A DNA stretch of 8,576 bases from Clostridia bacterium (GCA_025997215.1 BNUH01000110.1:1-8576); one strand, 5' to 3'; shown: positions 1-6,064, numbered from the stretch's first letter. Numbers and translations are program-made. Notes: a model not told the origin generated them from the sequence alone.

Positions 1-272
1 TTTCGGACGCGCTGCAGCTTGTGCTTGTCGGCATGGAGGATGTAAACCTGCCTATACCCGAACCCACGCCCATTGAAAGCGTAAATGTGCCCGTAGGTTC
101 ATACCCAACGCTTGTGCCCGTTGACACGGCTGCATACCGCAAGTTTTCGGATGATCGCGCCGTCCGAAAGAATATATCCATGCCGTCATGGATGGCTGTC
201 AAGATTGACCAACTGGGCATCAATCTGTCTCAATTCGTTCAGGATTCCCTCCGCGCCCAGTTTGGATTATAG
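1..272 (+). CDS. hicB: HicB-family antitoxin, C-terminal part (5' end outside window)
   Basis: The open frame runs in from the window edge (first full codon at 3) and stops with TAG at 270-272. The visible sequence, SDALQLVLVGMEDVNLPIPEPT, then RKNISMPSWMAVKIDQLGIN and LSQFVQDSLRAQFGL, is the typical second half of HicB. It has the end of the small N-terminal fold (the 'ALELHLEGMEEDGEPIPEP' type of helix) followed by a ribbon-helix-helix-like DNA-binding segment. Family knowledge: HicB neutralises the HicA mRNA interferase and represses its own operon. An internal GTG at 21 could be taken as a start, but it would cut the conserved helix, so the gene is called partial. No hicA is in the window; it would lie further left. 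It is the only plus-strand gene and converges on the tail operon, with 5 bases between the two stops. Confidence 0.8.
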   Translation, partial: SDALQLVLVGMEDVNLPIPEPTPIESVNVPVGSYPTLVPVDTAAYRKFSDDRAVRKNISMPSWMAVKIDQLGINLSQFVQDSLRAQFGL

Positions 273-277
273 GCTTA

Positions 278-1147
278 TCACGCTGGCATGCGTATGATCA
301 CTACGCCCTGATAACCATTGCCGCCGTTTGGGCCAGCTTGTCTAGGACCGTAGTACGTGCCGCCGCCGCCACCGCCAGCCCCCCACCTGGTGCCTGCGCC
401 GCCATTAGTGGCGGTTGTGGCAGTGTCGCCGCTGGTATCGTTGATGCCTGTCCCGCCCGTGCCGCCGCCGCCGTTGCCGCCAGCGCCGCCCGCTCTAGAG
501 GCTGTAGGGCCGGCCTGCGTTGCAGTACCGCCGTTTGAACCGTTTGAACCGCCCACGCCGCCAGCGTATCCATTATTCTGCGAATCTGTGGCGGAACTGC
601 CCGCGCCGCCGCCAGCGCAGCACAACTGATGATTGGTTGTATCGCCGAATGGCGTGAACGGACTATACGTTCCCGTTCCTATGCCTTTGCCACCAGGCAC
701 TCCGCTATTAGCCGTGCCGCCGCCTGAACCGCCGCTGCCGCCGAAGTAATTGAAGCCGAAATCGGCAGTGCCGCTATTCCCGCCGCCGCCGCCAGCCGCC
801 GTTAAACCGAGGATTGTGCTCGTGCCGCCGCCGCCAGCGCCGACCACTATATTGCTAGTCGACATTACCGACTGCGATATCAATGGGGTTGCGCCAGCGC
901 CGCCGCCGCCGCCCGGCGCCGATTGCCCCGCGCCATTCCCGCCGCCGCCGCACATCCATATCCATCCAATCGGCGTGCCCGTTACTGTCATTGTGCAGCT
1001 GGTTGTAATCTGGTACTCTGTCCAGCTTTGCCCGTTCCAGGTGACCGTGCGCGTTACGCTTGGTGTAACGGAAAAGGAAATGCTGCCTGAATTCCCACCG
1101 CCGCCCAGCCCCATCGCGCCCGCGCCCATGACAAATACTGCTCCCAT
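278..1147 (-). CDS. Glycine-rich tail fibre / adhesin-like protein
   Basis: This 289-residue protein is dominated by glycine. Residues 1-66 are mixed and beta-rich (VTRTVTWNGQSWTEYQITTS). Residues 67-275 hold many GGGG to GGGGGG runs separated by short loops (TYSPFTPFGDTTNHQLCC, NNGYAGGVGGSNGSNGG). The end GGNGYQGVVIIRMPA matches the usual close of phage glycine-rich domains ('GG.G..G.VIIRY'). The family includes fibre tips and adhesins whose glycine runs can pack as polyglycine-II helices, as in phage S16 gp38, so receptor binding is the likely role; this is inference. ATG at 1147 is preceded by AAGGAGC (1156-1162), 8 bases away. It is the last gene of the tail operon and follows the collar fibre after 47 bases, as expected for a fibre tip or fibre-associated protein. 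The long plus-strand proline-rich frames opposite it are mirror images of the GGC codons. Confidence 0.75.
   Translation of the reverse strand: MGAVFVMGAGAMGLGGGGNSGSISFSVTPSVTRTVTWNGQSWTEYQITTSCTMTVTGTPIGWIWMCGGGGNGAGQSAPGGGGGAGATPLISQSVMSTSNIVVGAGGGGTSTILGLTAAGGGGGNSGTADFGFNYFGGSGGSGGGTANSGVPGGKGIGTGTYSPFTPFGDTTNHQLCCAGGGAGSSATDSQNNGYAGGVGGSNGSNGGTATQAGPTASRAGGAGGNGGGGTGGTGINDTSGDTATTATNGGAGTRWGAGGGGGGTYYGPRQAGPNGGNGYQGVVIIRMPA
781..913. repeat. GCC/GGC triplet tracts encoding polyglycine
   Basis: Perfect short runs of the triplet CGC/GCC occur within the adhesin gene, for example at 781-793 and 901-913. Further imperfect runs lie at 357-370, 459-482, 823-838 and 942-951. On the coding strand they read as GGC repeats for glycine. 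Such tracts can change length by slippage in whole codons, which would lengthen or shorten glycine loops without breaking the frame. Confidence 0.6.
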
Positions 1148-1194
1148 ATATAGATGCTCCTTAAATTAGTCGGTACAAGATAAAACGCCTAGCG

Positions 1195-2436
1195 TCAAGA
1201 CCGGGCGTAGAATATGAGCATGTTCAGCGAACACGTGGCCGTGGGCTGAGCGCCGGCTACGAGCGTGTACGCGCCCGCGCTAGTTTCACCGTACAATATC
1301 AGCGTATTGCTTGTGTCTGACACCGTAGGCGCTGCAAGGATGTGCTGATCGGCGGTAATGCCCGCGCTGGTGATCGTTTTGCGGTATAACCCGTCCGCGC
1401 CCTGCGTCCAGCCGTCCGCTGTTACCGATGCTTGGCTGTATGAGATTTGCTGCAATAACCCGCTCGGGAGTGCACCGCCACCGCCCTGCAGCGAGCTAAG
1501 CGTGTCGTCCAGGCCGGTAATATCAGATGTTCCCAGCGCGTAAAACCCTGGCGCTGCAGCTGTCGCAGACGCTGGTGAGGCGAATACCTTGCGCTGACCG
1601 GCGTTCCCGGCGATTGTCGCCACGCTAGTACCGCCGTTGGCTACTGGCAGGATACCGCTTACACCAGGAGTTACATTCTGCGTGCCATCGAACGGCGTCG
1701 GTGTCGTCGATGCTAGGTTCGTCTGGATCGTCCGCGCCGTTGTTAGTTTGTCCGCGCTGTCAAGAGACAGGTCTGAAGGCATGTCCGCCGATGTCAGCGC
1801 GCGCCACGACGGTGGTGCTGCAGTCGCGGATGCGCCTGAGATGAACACTAGCCCCTGCGTGCCCGTGCCCGCAACCGTGGCGACACTCGTACCGCCGCGT
1901 ACTGTGGGCAGAATCCCGCTTACAATCTCGCTGGTGTCGTGCGTGTGATCCTTTGTCGCGGCGTATTGGATCATGTTATCCCATGAGATTAGGTTATCCG
2001 GATCGATCTCGATCACGACGGACGCCACGTCGCCTATCAGCGATATGAACTCCAACTGCGGCAGTATCGCCACTGTCGCGCCCTGACCTGACACCGACTG
2101 CGGCGTCTCGTCGATCAGCATGTAATTAAACAATATCTCGCCGTCGTCCGGATCAGTAGCCCAGAGCGCGGCCTCAGTTATGCTGTAGCTAATGTTATCG
2201 ATGTTGTTGAACACCGTCGCGACGACCTTCGCAACCCCATCGCCGACGTATTCCCGGCGCAATGCCTGTCCGTCCATCACGTAATGATTAAGATCAGTGT
2301 ATAGCGCTGGGTTATCGCCATTAGCTGGTACGCCGTTCCCGACCGTTACCTTTGTGAATACCAGCGGCGCGGTTGTGCCAACAATCTTCGCCAGCAGGTT
2401 CACGCCTTTTTTGGTTAAGTGGCATCCTTGATCCAT
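1195..2436 (-). CDS. Phage tail-collar fibre protein
   Basis: A 413-residue receptor-binding fibre. Residues 1-150 form the conserved N-terminal attachment domain of tail-collar fibres (DUF3751 type): LTKKGVNLLAKIVGTTAPLV, then FTKVTVGNG, and later ITEAALWATDPDDGEILFNY. Residue 163 starts DHTHDTSEI, a fibre motif of the 'H-x-H...I' kind, followed by two diverged copies of a shaft repeat (173-223 and 260-308) beginning SGILP..GGTSVAT.AG. Between them is LTTARTIQTNLAST...FDGT, also common in fibre shafts. The last 90 residues are a small beta-rich tip. A longer frame to 2520 exists, but the start chosen is ATG at 2436, because GGGAGG sits at 2444-2449, the protein then begins at the conserved domain, and the longer version would overlap the upstream gene. 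The gap to the upstream stop is 13 bases. Confidence 0.88.
   Translation of the reverse strand: MDQGCHLTKKGVNLLAKIVGTTAPLVFTKVTVGNGVPANGDNPALYTDLNHYVMDGQALRREYVGDGVAKVVATVFNNIDNISYSITEAALWATDPDDGEILFNYMLIDETPQSVSGQGATVAILPQLEFISLIGDVASVVIEIDPDNLISWDNMIQYAATKDHTHDTSEIVSGILPTVRGGTSVATVAGTGTQGLVFISGASATAAPPSWRALTSADMPSDLSLDSADKLTTARTIQTNLASTTPTPFDGTQNVTPGVSGILPVANGGTSVATIAGNAGQRKVFASPASATAAAPGFYALGTSDITGLDDTLSSLQGGGGALPSGLLQQISYSQASVTADGWTQGADGLYRKTITSAGITADQHILAAPTVSDTSNTLILYGETSAGAYTLVAGAQPTATCSLNMLIFYARS
1513..1659 (-). repeat. Fibre shaft repeat, copy 2
   Basis: Encodes residues 260-308 of the collar fibre: SGILPVANGGTSVATIAG, then a segment with KVFASPASATAAAPGFYAL and ending TSDITGL. It shares with copy 1 (1768-1920) the opening GGTSVAT block, the ASATAA block and the following aromatic residue. 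An internal duplication within the shaft is the simplest explanation. Confidence 0.7.
1768..1920 (-). repeat. Fibre shaft repeat, copy 1
   Basis: Encodes residues 173-223 of the collar fibre: SGILPTVRGGTSVATVAG, then a stretch ending LTSADMPSDLS. It is related to copy 2 at 1513-1659 by the shared order SGILP-x-x-x-GGTSVAT-x-AG ... VF-x-S-x-ASATAA-x-P. The two are clearly homologous but diverged. Confidence 0.7.
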
Positions 2437-2449
2437 AAAACCGCCTCCC

Positions 2450-3130
2450 TTAGCTGACCGGTTGCGCGGACACGCGCGCGCGGATAACCGGCGCGATAGA
2501 GTAATACAGGTTGTATTCACCGTTTACGTTTGGTTGTATCTGCCAGGCGCTTATCATAGGCTCAATCGCCGCGCCCGCGTTGTAGATGATGTCGTACTCG
2601 TGCCTCACGTATACCCTAAGCCATAGCTTGATCCATATCCCGGCCGCGACAATCCGATGGATCATCTGCCAGATAAGCTCGATCAACTCCACCGATTCAT
2701 CGGTCAATTCGTCCTTGTCCACGTATACCCATATCTTAGCCGGGAATATCTCGTCCAGGTCTATCTTGTCCGTGTCCACGCCCAGCAGTTCAGCGGCAGC
2801 ATGGATCACCGTGTCGATGTCGCCGCCGGACAATTGCGCGAGCATCTTCACCTTGATCAGCAGCCGGTAAAACGAATCCGGCGTGCCCTGTCTCGCGACG
2901 CCGAAATTCTCACCGTACCTGTCGAGCGTCTTTCCCTGCGCATAGTCGATATTGTCCCACAACAACACCTTGTCCGCGTGCGCGTGCAGCAATTGCAGCG
3001 CGCCGCCGTGCAGCGAAAACAGCTTGCCCACGTTGGTCACGGGCGGTTCGCCTATCTTCGCGCGCTCGGTGTCGTCGTAGACGTATGCGCCTGTGAGCAT
3101 GTCAAGCATGCGATGCAAGTAATTGATCAT
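2450..3130 (-). CDS. Phage baseplate wedge protein, DUF2612/DUF2313-like
   Basis: A 226-residue protein directly after baseplate J, the position of gpI/YmfQ/XkdT-following wedge proteins. The most recognisable segment is residues 68-117: TLDRYGENFGVARQG, then FYRLLIKVKMLAQLSGGD and IDTVIHAAAELLG. This 'LDR.G...G..R.G..D..YR..I..K...' pattern is typical of small wedge proteins that join J to the fibres. Assignment to DUF2612 rather than DUF2313 is from memory and should be treated as a family-level guess. The start is the ATG at 3130-3128, which overlaps the J stop as ATGA (3127-3130), so translation is probably coupled. An upstream in-frame start at 3163 would extend into J and is less likely. 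Its own Shine-Dalgarno is weak (GGTGAG), which fits coupling. Confidence 0.72.
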   Translation of the reverse strand: MINYLHRMLDMLTGAYVYDDTERAKIGEPPVTNVGKLFSLHGGALQLLHAHADKVLLWDNIDYAQGKTLDRYGENFGVARQGTPDSFYRLLIKVKMLAQLSGGDIDTVIHAAAELLGVDTDKIDLDEIFPAKIWVYVDKDELTDESVELIELIWQMIHRIVAAGIWIKLWLRVYVRHEYDIIYNAGAAIEPMISAWQIQPNVNGEYNLYYSIAPVIRARVSAQPVS

Positions 3131-4326
3131 ATAACGCTCACCGTCACGTTCGTTACATCGCACATCGCTTTCTCGCGCGTGCCAATCTGGATATCATCGT
3201 AACCATAATTCACGCCGTCAGTGCTCATGGTTAACTCATAATTGACCACGCCAGGCACGCCATTCACCACTTCCGGAACCCATTTGTATTTGACCGGCTG
3301 GCCGATACCCATCCCGCGCGCACCGGTTGTACCCACCCATTCCGCAAGCGCTGTCTTGATCTCGCCAATCACATCAACATCGTACGCCTGTGGTTCGATT
3401 TCCAGCGCCCATATTTCGAACCATATGAACACCGGCGTAGGACGGCTGAACAGGATATCATAAGTCAGCCCGTTCGTAGATACTATTGACGTGTGCACGT
3501 TCCCGAATGTCTGGATACCTGCAGCCTTGCGCCTGAATATCGCTTGGCCAATATCCGCATCCAAACCGCCAAACACCACCGCCTCAATGGAGTGTGGCGG
3601 AAGCCCCTGGTCGTCCGTGTAATCGGTGTCGTTTTCAAACACGATCGCGGACAACACGCCCTCTGCCTTCTGCAGGATTTCAGCCGCGATTGCCTCTGTA
3701 TTCACGCCGCCAGCGAAGTCCACTGACTTGTAATACCGATCGCGGTATTCTTCGTCCGTCTCGCGGTCACGCCCGCCCACGAATTTGGCCGGGTTGGTTA
3801 CGCTGTCAATGCCCTCCGGAATGCCTGGGTTATAAATTATGGTGAGCGTGTTCGGTGGTACGTTCCCGTCCGGGCCGGGCAGCTGCGCTCTTGCGGGGAT
3901 CAATACTTTACCATCCGCGCCAATTACGCCGCGCTGGGTAGTGCCGACAATCCAATTTTCAATGTTGCATACCAGATACCCCGCCGGGATAACAACCCCC
4001 GGCGCGCCGGTGAATTCAAGGTTTCCGTATGCGCGCTGCGCGCTCAATAAATGCAGCCCGATCATTCGGCCAATGTTCAGCATCGACGTTCCAACCGCCG
4101 TATCGATAAACCGCGAGTTGTATACATGCTCCAACACCTGAAACAACAGCGCGCTGAACCAGGCGAAAATTCTCAAAAACATCCCCAACGGTGAACGCAC
4201 TGTCAGGTTGGCTTTTTGACCAAACAATGCCCGCGCTTCGAATTCGTATGCATCGAGCAGGTCAACGTATTCGGGGCGCCTAAACCCGCGCTCGGTCAGT
4301 CCCCATTCGGTTCTATCCAGCGCCAC
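3127..4326 (-). CDS. Baseplate J-like protein (wedge)
   Basis: A 399-residue member of the baseplate J family (Pfam Baseplate_J; P2 gpJ, Mu gp47, T4 gp6-related). Hallmarks are the N-terminal helical region (residues 20-95), the early strand block GNLEFTGAPGVVIPAGYLV (101-119), and the diagnostic KFVGGRDRETDEEYRDRYYK (181-200) followed by GGVNTEAIAAEI. The C-terminal third (from about 285) is the beta-rich region ending in the repeated wedge domain. J proteins form the ring of wedges that rearranges when the sheath contracts. The start is GTG at 4326, supported by GGAGG at 4336-4340 (9 bases away) and by the conserved MALDRTEWGLTERGF opening. It overlaps the end of the gp25-like gene by 14 bases and the next gene by 4 bases. 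Confidence 0.93.
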   Translation of the reverse strand: MALDRTEWGLTERGFRRPEYVDLLDAYEFEARALFGQKANLTVRSPLGMFLRIFAWFSALLFQVLEHVYNSRFIDTAVGTSMLNIGRMIGLHLLSAQRAYGNLEFTGAPGVVIPAGYLVCNIENWIVGTTQRGVIGADGKVLIPARAQLPGPDGNVPPNTLTIIYNPGIPEGIDSVTNPAKFVGGRDRETDEEYRDRYYKSVDFAGGVNTEAIAAEILQKAEGVLSAIVFENDTDYTDDQGLPPHSIEAVVFGGLDADIGQAIFRRKAAGIQTFGNVHTSIVSTNGLTYDILFSRPTPVFIWFEIWALEIEPQAYDVDVIGEIKTALAEWVGTTGARGMGIGQPVKYKWVPEVVNGVPGVVNYELTMSTDGVNYGYDDIQIGTREKAMCDVTNVTVSVI

Positions 4327-4699
4327 GCGTGCCCACCTCCAATGTTATCGTCTCACCGCCGCGTAAAATGGCCGTGAATGTCACGTCAAGACCGCGATAA
4401 TCGCGCGTGAAGTCCATGCTTTCAATGAACGATATCTCGGTTTCCTGCAAAATAGCGGCGCGCAGCACGGCGTCGGTCTCCGCGTCGGATAGCTCGCTCA
4501 TCTTGCGGCCTAGGATGCGCGTCCATTCTGTTCCGTGGCTAGTGTCAAGCGGGAAATCTGTCAGGTACGCTTCCAGTGTCAGCCGGACGCATTGCGCGAG
4601 TGTTTCATTGCCGTGAACTAACTCCAATTCGCCGTTATCGTCGAACACGAGGTCTTGGGTGTCGTCGTCTATGCGCAGTGTGTAAGTGTCGGCGGGCAT
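4313..4699 (-). CDS. gp25/W-like baseplate wedge protein (DUF2634/XkdS-like)
   Basis: A 128-residue protein with the small-lysozyme-like wedge pattern: YTLRIDDDTQDLVFDDNGEL, then ETLAQCVRLTLEAYLTDFPL with the characteristic FPLDTSHGTEW, then a C-terminal strand pair ending GGETITLEVG. Family members (T4 gp25, P2 gpW, XkdS/DUF2634) bind J and the sheath's first ring; length and position just before J agree. The start is ATG at 4699, with GGAGG at 4707-4711 and 7 bases spacing. The alternative ATG at 4741 would place 14 unconserved residues in front and start within the AT-rich terminator tail. This gene is the first tail gene after the toxin-antitoxin cassette. Confidence 0.85.
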   Translation of the reverse strand: MPADTYTLRIDDDTQDLVFDDNGELELVHGNETLAQCVRLTLEAYLTDFPLDTSHGTEWTRILGRKMSELSDAETDAVLRAAILQETEISFIESMDFTRDYRGLDVTFTAILRGGETITLEVGTRGAG

Positions 4700-4739
4700 G
4701 GCGTCGCCTCCGTTTACAGTTTTACTAAAAACATTTATC

Positions 4740-4778
4740 AAAATAGAAAATAAAACCGCTCCCAGGTGGGGGCGGTTT
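4740..4778 (-). terminator. Rho-independent terminator after the toxin gene
   Basis: Read on the minus strand, a hairpin with an 11-pair stem (4753-4763 with 4768-4778; one G-U/T-G pair) and a 4-base loop (4764-4767) is followed by a T-rich tail, TATTTTCTATTTT. On the plus strand no T-run follows, so it works in one direction only. It lies 13 bases after the yafQ stop and 53 bases before the gp25-like start. Confidence 0.88.
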
Positions 4779-4791
4779 GGTGAAATAAGTT

Positions 4792-5070
4792 CTATAGTCC
4801 TAGCAGTTCTTTGTGCGAGCCTGTGCGAGTTGCTGACAGAATCAATTGCGATGCAATGATCTCATAAACTAAAAGCCAATCTTTCTCAATATGGCATTCC
4901 CGAAACCCCTTCCACTTGCCTTTAAGCGCGTGATCACGGTATCGCGGTGCAAGCTGACGACCATTTGCAAGCTCTTTCAGAACCGTGTCTAGTTCGCTCA
5001 TATCCTTGCCGCGCTTGATCATTTGCTTCATGTCACGCTTCATTGACGGCGTGTACACTATGGTGAGCAC
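4792..5070 (-). CDS. yafQ: YafQ-family type II toxin (RelE superfamily mRNA interferase)
   Basis: A 92-residue protein of normal YafQ length. YafQ cuts mRNA in the ribosomal A site. The residues used by E. coli YafQ have counterparts here: H47 in YRDHALKG, H60 in ECHIEKDW, D64, W65, R82 and H86 in TRTGSHKEL. A phenylalanine matching F91 of the E. coli protein is not present; leucines occupy the end (ELLGL). The toxin therefore looks intact. The start is GTG at 5070, giving MLTIVYTP, the standard YafQ opening, and lies only 2 bases after the antitoxin stop, so translation is likely coupled to relB, keeping toxin below antitoxin. A terminator follows immediately. It sits within a phage baseplate operon, an unusual place for it. 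Confidence 0.92.
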   Translation of the reverse strand: MLTIVYTPSMKRDMKQMIKRGKDMSELDTVLKELANGRQLAPRYRDHALKGKWKGFRECHIEKDWLLVYEIIASQLILSATRTGSHKELLGL

Positions 5071-5072
5071 GG

Positions 5073-5336
5073 TTAATCCTCCAACATGGACTTCATAGCC
5101 TCTTCGACTGTATCAAACGGGCCGGTCAGATTACGTCCCAGGCGGGCATCTTCCATAGCTTCCAGCGTTTCCGCGTTATACTTACAGCGCTTAATCTCAA
5201 AGGGAAAGCCATCAACATCAATGGCAGCCTTTAGGAATATACGCACGGCAGTTGTAATATCCATGCCAATATCCCTGAACAGTTCGTCAGCTTCAGACTT
5301 CAAAACATCATCAATGCGCATCGTCAAAGTAGCCAT
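5073..5336 (-). CDS. relB: RelB/DinJ-family antitoxin
   Basis: An 87-residue antitoxin. Residues 1-45 form the ribbon-helix-helix DNA-binding domain: the strand ATLTMRID, then helices around VLKSEADELFRDIG and ITTAVRIFLKAAI with the family's DGFPFEI just after. The C-terminal half (about 55-87) is the acidic toxin-binding segment, including FDTVEEAMKSMLED. RelB/DinJ proteins wrap the YafQ/RelE toxin and, as a complex, repress their own promoter. ATG at 5336 is preceded by a strong GAGGAGGT site (AGGAGG at 5344-5349). Transcription most likely starts about 24 bases upstream from the promoter at 5367-5395. Confidence 0.93.
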   Translation of the reverse strand: MATLTMRIDDVLKSEADELFRDIGMDITTAVRIFLKAAIDVDGFPFEIKRCKYNAETLEAMEDARLGRNLTGPFDTVEEAMKSMLED

Positions 5337-5355
5337 ACTCGTACCTCCTCATGAC

Positions 5356-5385
5356 GTTATATTAACATTGTATGCGCATCGTATG
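5356..5385 (-). promoter_or_regulatory. Candidate RelB operator
   Basis: Three symmetric or repeated elements overlap the promoter. GTTA-TAT-TAAC (5356-5366) lies at the expected transcription start. ATGCGCAT (5372-5379), a perfect palindrome, lies between -10 and -35. GTATG (5370-5374 and 5381-5385) is a direct repeat 11 bases apart, about one helical turn. RelB-type ribbon-helix-helix proteins bind such short elements over their promoter. Which of these is the true site cannot be told by eye. Confidence 0.4.
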
Positions 5386-5395
5386 AAGATGTCAA
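5367..5395 (-). promoter_or_regulatory. Sigma-70 type promoter of relB-yafQ
   Basis: On the minus strand TTGACA (5395-5390, perfect -35) and TACAAT (5372-5367, five of six -10 bases) are separated by exactly 17 bases. The start of transcription would be near 5360, leaving a leader of about 24 bases containing the AGGAGG site of relB. It begins 21 bases after the spike stop codon. Confidence 0.85.
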
Positions 5396-5416
5396 GGTTT
5401 TGCAATACTATTTTTG

Positions 5417-6064
5417 CTATGGCCACGGTGTAATGCTCCCTGTAACGTGCAGATTCCCGTTTATCGTCACGTTACCCGTTAGAGCAATCGTTGGGGCGGT
5501 TACTGTCGCGGACACACCAGCTTTGACCGTTGCGGTTGTACCTGCCTCGACATTGACCTCCAATTCAGACTTCACATTGATCGGCTGTGTGCTGATAATG
5601 TCGATGTGTCCGTCCGGCCAAACGACCAGATAATCCTTGCCGTCGGTTGTGCCGAATCCGAATGTCCCGGGCGGAAGCCGGCTGGCCGTGTTCCCAAACG
5701 GGTTTACATGCCCGATCATAAACGCGTCGCTGCCCTGGTGCGAGCGCTGCGTGTTCGGATCATAATCGTCGGCCTTGTTCATGCCAATGTCGATGTCATG
5801 GTCGGCGCACGCAAACGAGAGTATTTCGCCTTTCTTGTACTGGCGTGAGAACGTGAACCCGCCGCCCGTCGTGTTCGAGATAGGCACATCCAGGATAGGC
5901 GGGCGCGGCTCATATTTTCCATCAACTAAACGCTTCTCGATCGGCTGGATATCAACCGTGCCTTTCTTTTCATCGAATTTAATGATCTTAGCCAACCCGT
6001 TGCCGTTCAGTAATTTGCGCTGTTTCTGTTGGAGCGCGTTTTCAAGCAAGTACTCCCTGCTCAT
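5417..6064 (-). CDS. Central baseplate spike, Gp138-type (gpV-like)
   Basis: A 215-residue protein. Residues 20-125 match the Gp138 N-terminal OB-fold domain (phage phi92 gp138): GTVDIQPIEKRLVDGKY, then PILDVPISNTTGGGFTF, the KKGEILSFACADHDIDIG block and RSHQGSDAFMIGHVNPF. After a linker with FGFGTTDGKDYLVVWPDGHI come short alternating repeats (VNVEAGTTATVKAGVSATV, then TGNVTINGNLHVTGSIT), as expected of a trimeric beta-helix needle. The protein would sit under the hub and pierce the envelope. It ends ITPWP without the HxH iron-binding apex known from P2 gpV and phi92 gp138; see findings. ATG at 6064 overlaps the hub stop as ATGA. A weak GGAG is at 6076-6079. Confidence 0.85.
   Translation of the reverse strand: MSREYLLENALQQKQRKLLNGNGLAKIIKFDEKKGTVDIQPIEKRLVDGKYEPRPPILDVPISNTTGGGFTFSRQYKKGEILSFACADHDIDIGMNKADDYDPNTQRSHQGSDAFMIGHVNPFGNTASRLPPGTFGFGTTDGKDYLVVWPDGHIDIISTQPINVKSELEVNVEAGTTATVKAGVSATVTAPTIALTGNVTINGNLHVTGSITPWP

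Larger units (their letters stand above)
4740..5395 (-). mobile_element. Self-contained toxin-antitoxin 'moron' cassette
   Basis: Promoter (5367-5395), relB, yafQ and terminator (4740-4778) form a complete independent unit set between the spike and gp25-like genes. In related contractile tails these two genes are normally neighbours. The cassette is visibly more AT-rich than its flanks, especially at both borders. No target-site duplication or transposase is visible, so 'moron' (an extra transcription unit in a phage operon) describes it better than an insertion sequence. Confidence 0.65.

Noticed and set aside
357..1169. Plus-strand proline-rich open frames (357-629 and 750-1169).
   Set aside because: They are the complement of GGC-rich glycine codons in the adhesin gene; no ribosome-binding site and no recognisable domain.
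2437..2520. Longer N-terminus for the collar fibre, starting at 2520.
   Set aside because: It would overlap the upstream wedge gene by about 70 bases and add 28 unconserved residues before the GGGAGG-preceded ATG at 2436.
2657..3202. A 181-codon plus-strand open frame opposite the wedge and J genes.
   Set aside because: It lies across two well-supported minus-strand genes, has no recognisable protein pattern and no upstream Shine-Dalgarno; long antisense frames are expected at this GC content.
4713..4741. Possible promoter on the minus strand before the gp25-like gene: TTGATA, 17 bases, TGTAAA.
   Set aside because: Transcription would start at about 4706, at or after the GGAGG site (4707-4711), so the transcript would lack its ribosome-binding site. 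The -10 match is only four of six, in a generally AT-rich terminator tail.
4739..5412. Flanking repeat around the toxin-antitoxin cassette (CAAAATAG near 4739 and CAAAAATAG on the opposite strand near 5404-5412).
   Set aside because: It is short, imperfect, AT-rich and in inverted orientation; not enough to claim a target-site duplication or terminal repeat.
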